Source: VRUE01 sp035707825
Lineage (GTDB): Bacteria > Actinomycetota > Thermoleophilia > Solirubrobacterales > 70-9
Assembly: GCA_035707825.1 (NCBI GenBank)
Contig: DASSTR010000101.1
Coordinates: forward strand, 1 to 15,739
Reading direction: 5' to 3'
DNA: 15,739 nucleotides
Shown here in pieces: positions 13,868 through 15,739 of the stretch (position 1 is the stretch's first letter; each line of letters opens with the position of its first letter). Under the pieces are notes generated by a model that saw nothing but the letters and a program-made list of their open reading frames with translations, was not told the DNA's origin and did not search any database. Both the position numbers and the translations under genes were made by a program.

Positions 13868-14854
13868 ATGACCGCCGCCCATCAGGGGAGCACCAAGGCC
13901 GCCGGCGATGCGACGGCAGCTGGATCGGTGCAGGTGCCGGTGCGGGTCGGCCTCGTCGGATGCGGCCGCTGGGGCCGCCACATCCTCCGCGACCTGGTCA
14001 GCCTCGGCTGCGAGGTCCCCGTGGTTGCCCGCTCGGAGGCGAGCCGCGAGCGGGCTCGGGAAGGATCCGCTGCCGAGATTGTCGCCGACGTCGCATCGCT
14101 GAAAGACGTCGACGGCATCGTCGTCTCGACCCCCACCGCCACGCATGCGGAGGTCGTCGAAGAAGCGCTGGAGCACGGCGTGCCGGTGTATGTGGAGAAG
14201 CCCCTGACCGCTGACGTCGAGTCCGCGCGCCGCCTGGCCGCGGCCGCGCCGGAGCGCCTCTTCGTGATGGACAAGTGGCGCTATCACCCCGGGGTTGCCG
14301 AGCTGGCGCGCATCGCGCGTTCGGAAGAGCTCGGCCCGCCGGTCGGGATTTACGCTCGCCGCGTCACCCTCGGCCACCGCTACAGCGACGTCAACACGGT
14401 TTGGATCCACGCCCCGCACGACCTCACGATCGCGCTCGAGGTGCTGGGCGAGATGCCCCGGCCGCGCATGGCCGTGGCCGAGCTCGTCGACGGCGAGGTG
14501 AGCGGCCTCACCGCGATCCTCGGAGACTCCCCCTGGATGGCGCTCGAGGTCTCGGCGCTGGCGCCGGGCCACCGGCGGGAGCTGCGCTTGGTCTGCGAGC
14601 AGGGGGTCGCGCAGCTCGACGGCGGCTATGCCGAGCATGTGGTCGTCGGCCGGCCGGGGCAGCTCGACGAGCACGAGGTCGAGAGGCGCCCCATCGAGGG
14701 GGACCTACCGCTGCTTGCCGAGCTGCGGGCCTTTGTCGAGCACCTGCGGGGCGGGCCGCCGCCGCTGAGCTCGGCCGCCGACGGCGTCCTGATCGTCGAA
14801 ACCGTCGCCGAGATGCTGGCGATGTCGCAGTCGGGTGAGGCGGCGAAGGTATGA
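13868..14854 (+). CDS. Gfo/Idh/MocA-family NAD(P)-dependent oxidoreductase
   Basis: A 328-residue dehydrogenase. The Rossmann fold begins VRVGLVGCGRWGRHIL (about 25-40) with the G-x-G-x-x-G dinucleotide motif. VDGIVVSTPTATHAEVV (81-97) and the family signature VEKPLT (109-114), with K111 the expected catalytic lysine, follow. The C-terminal domain includes WIHAPHDLTIALEVLG, where the histidines occupy the substrate-acid/base position. Such enzymes oxidise or reduce sugar hydroxyls, often on nucleotide sugars. The first ~22 residues are a hydrophilic tail before the fold; a GTG at 13928 would trim it. The stop overlaps the start of the RmlC-like gene (ATGA), so the two probably act in one sugar-modifying pathway. 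Confidence 0.92.
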   Translation: MTAAHQGSTKAAGDATAAGSVQVPVRVGLVGCGRWGRHILRDLVSLGCEVPVVARSEASRERAREGSAAEIVADVASLKDVDGIVVSTPTATHAEVVEEALEHGVPVYVEKPLTADVESARRLAAAAPERLFVMDKWRYHPGVAELARIARSEELGPPVGIYARRVTLGHRYSDVNTVWIHAPHDLTIALEVLGEMPRPRMAVAELVDGEVSGLTAILGDSPWMALEVSALAPGHRRELRLVCEQGVAQLDGGYAEHVVVGRPGQLDEHEVERRPIEGDLPLLAELRAFVEHLRGGPPPLSSAADGVLIVETVAEMLAMSQSGEAAKV

Positions 14855-15405
14855 GCGTCCACAGCGCCATTCCCGTGGCCGGCCTCCTGCCTCACGACGT
14901 GCGGCTCTCGCCGCTCGAGCCCCATCGCGACGAGCGCGGCACTTTCTTGGAGCTGTTCCGTGACGAGTGGGAGACCGACGTCAAGCCAGTGCAGTGGAAC
15001 GCGGTCGACTCCGAGGCCGGCGTCCTGCGCGGCGTGCACGTCCACCCACGCCACGACGACTACCTGACCGTCGTCCGCGGCAAGGTGACGATCGGGTTGA
15101 AGGACCTGCGGCCCGGATCCCTCAGCGAGGGCCACGCCGCCTGCGTCGAGCTGAGCGCCGAGCAGCCCGCCGCGATCTCGATTCCCCACGGCGTCGCCCA
15201 CGGCTTCTATTTCCATCGGCTCTCGATGCATATCTACGCGGTATCCCATTACTGGGACCTGGCCGACGAGCTCGGCTGCCGCTGGGACGACCCCGGCCTC
15301 GAGATTCCCTGGCCGCAGAGCGAGGCCCATATCTCGACCAGGGATGCGGAGCTGCCGTCCCTGGCGGCGCTGCGCGCCGAATTCGAGTCCGCCTGGCGCG
15401 GCTAG
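14851..15405 (+). CDS. dTDP-4-dehydrorhamnose 3,5-epimerase (RmlC)-like cupin
   Basis: A 184-residue RmlC-type cupin, the usual length. RmlC converts dTDP-4-keto-6-deoxyglucose to the L-lyxo isomer by epimerising C3 and C5. Family landmarks are present: HRDERGTFLELFR (25-37), LRGVHVHP with the catalytic-position H63, VVRGKVTIGLKDLR (74-87), IPHGVAHGFYF (111-121), a tyrosine at Y129 in HIYAVSHYW, and D165 in ISTRDAELPSL, matching the dyad aspartate of the L-S-x-K-D motif. The residues for epimerisation therefore seem intact. RmlA, RmlB and RmlD are not in the window, so it may be a 3-epimerase or 3,5-epimerase for another 4-keto sugar paired with the upstream oxidoreductase. It overlaps that gene by 4 bp. 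Confidence 0.85.
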   Translation: MSVHSAIPVAGLLPHDVRLSPLEPHRDERGTFLELFRDEWETDVKPVQWNAVDSEAGVLRGVHVHPRHDDYLTVVRGKVTIGLKDLRPGSLSEGHAACVELSAEQPAAISIPHGVAHGFYFHRLSMHIYAVSHYWDLADELGCRWDDPGLEIPWPQSEAHISTRDAELPSLAALRAEFESAWRG

Positions 15406-15409
15406 CCCG

Positions 15410-15721
15410 ATGGACGAGTTCGAAGCTCTCCTCGCCGACGCGATCGACGCGCTGCCCGACGAATTTCAGAAGCTGCTGGCGAAAGTGCCGGTGGTGATCT
15501 CAGACCGGGGGGCCGAGGCGAACGCCTACGGCGAGTACTGGGGCGACGGGGTGGCGAGGGACGCCTATGAGGACCGGATCGTCATCTATCGAGACACGCT
15601 CGAACGCGACTTCGGCCATGACCGGCAGCTGCTCGCCAAGCAGATCGAGCGCACCCTGCGCCACGAGCTCGCCCATCACCTGGGCTGGAACGAGCGCGGC
15701 GTCGGCGGCCTCGGGCTCTGA
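15410..15721 (+). CDS. Small zincin-type metallopeptidase-family protein
   Basis: A 103-residue protein that starts MDEFEALLADAIDALPDEF, continues with VPVVISD, a Y-G-E-Y segment and RIVIYRDTLER, and ends with the zinc motif H85-E-L-A-H89 in RTLRHELAHHLGW. This order matches the small bacterial 'metallopeptidase family' (zincin_1) proteins, normally 105-130 residues; proteolysis is not proven for the family. The ATG at 15410 begins 4 bases after the RmlC-like stop. The frame extends upstream, but only ATG 15410 gives the family N-terminus. The C-terminus is short after HExxH, so the third zinc ligand is unclear. No ribosome site is seen, consistent with re-initiation from the upstream gene. 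Confidence 0.8.
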   Translation: MDEFEALLADAIDALPDEFQKLLAKVPVVISDRGAEANAYGEYWGDGVARDAYEDRIVIYRDTLERDFGHDRQLLAKQIERTLRHELAHHLGWNERGVGGLGL

Positions 15722-15739
15722 CGGCTCGATGGCGGGGCC

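Overview
The window looks like chromosomal DNA from a high-GC actinobacterium. Most genes use GC-rich codons, several starts are GTG or TTG, coupled genes overlap by 4 to 26 bp, and neither tRNA encodes its CCA end. Gene content would fit a soil or environmental Actinobacteriota member, perhaps class Thermoleophilia (Solirubrobacterales), but that placement is inference. I found 14 protein genes (one cut by the left edge), two tRNAs, and a compact low-GC insert.

Layout. 1-2056: the end of an aldonolactone-oxidase-type FAD enzyme converges on a fold-type III PLP enzyme, followed by tRNA-Ser(GCT). 2186-4942: pyruvate kinase, a divergent enoyl-CoA hydratase overlapping its end, and a hotdog thioesterase. 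4943-5115: a convergent intergenic region with two hairpins and three tandem 29-bp repeats. 5116-9614: a leftward operon of two adjacent 14-helix-type MFS exporters and a metallo-beta-lactamase-fold hydrolase, all overlapping, with a TetR regulator reading away. A perfect 18-bp palindrome sits on both start codons of the divergent pair.

9702-11597: tRNA-Arg(ACG), then a roughly 1.8-kb insert of clearly lower GC carrying an AbiEi/AbiEii toxin-antitoxin pair. The insert is bounded by the tRNA 3' end and an exact 15-bp copy of it at 11583-11597. No integrase lies inside. The abiE promoter has two palindromes with a shared core placed symmetrically around a -10 box.

11618-15721: a sugar or cell-envelope modification locus. 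An LCM-type methyltransferase and a GT2-like glycosyltransferase read left. A Gfo/Idh/MocA oxidoreductase, an RmlC-like epimerase and a small zincin-type metalloprotein read right.

The best candidates for something new are the tRNA-bounded, integrase-free AbiE mini-island with its symmetrical operator, and the exporter/TetR divergon whose operator is also the start-codon region of both genes. Everything here is read by eye; no database search or folding program was run.
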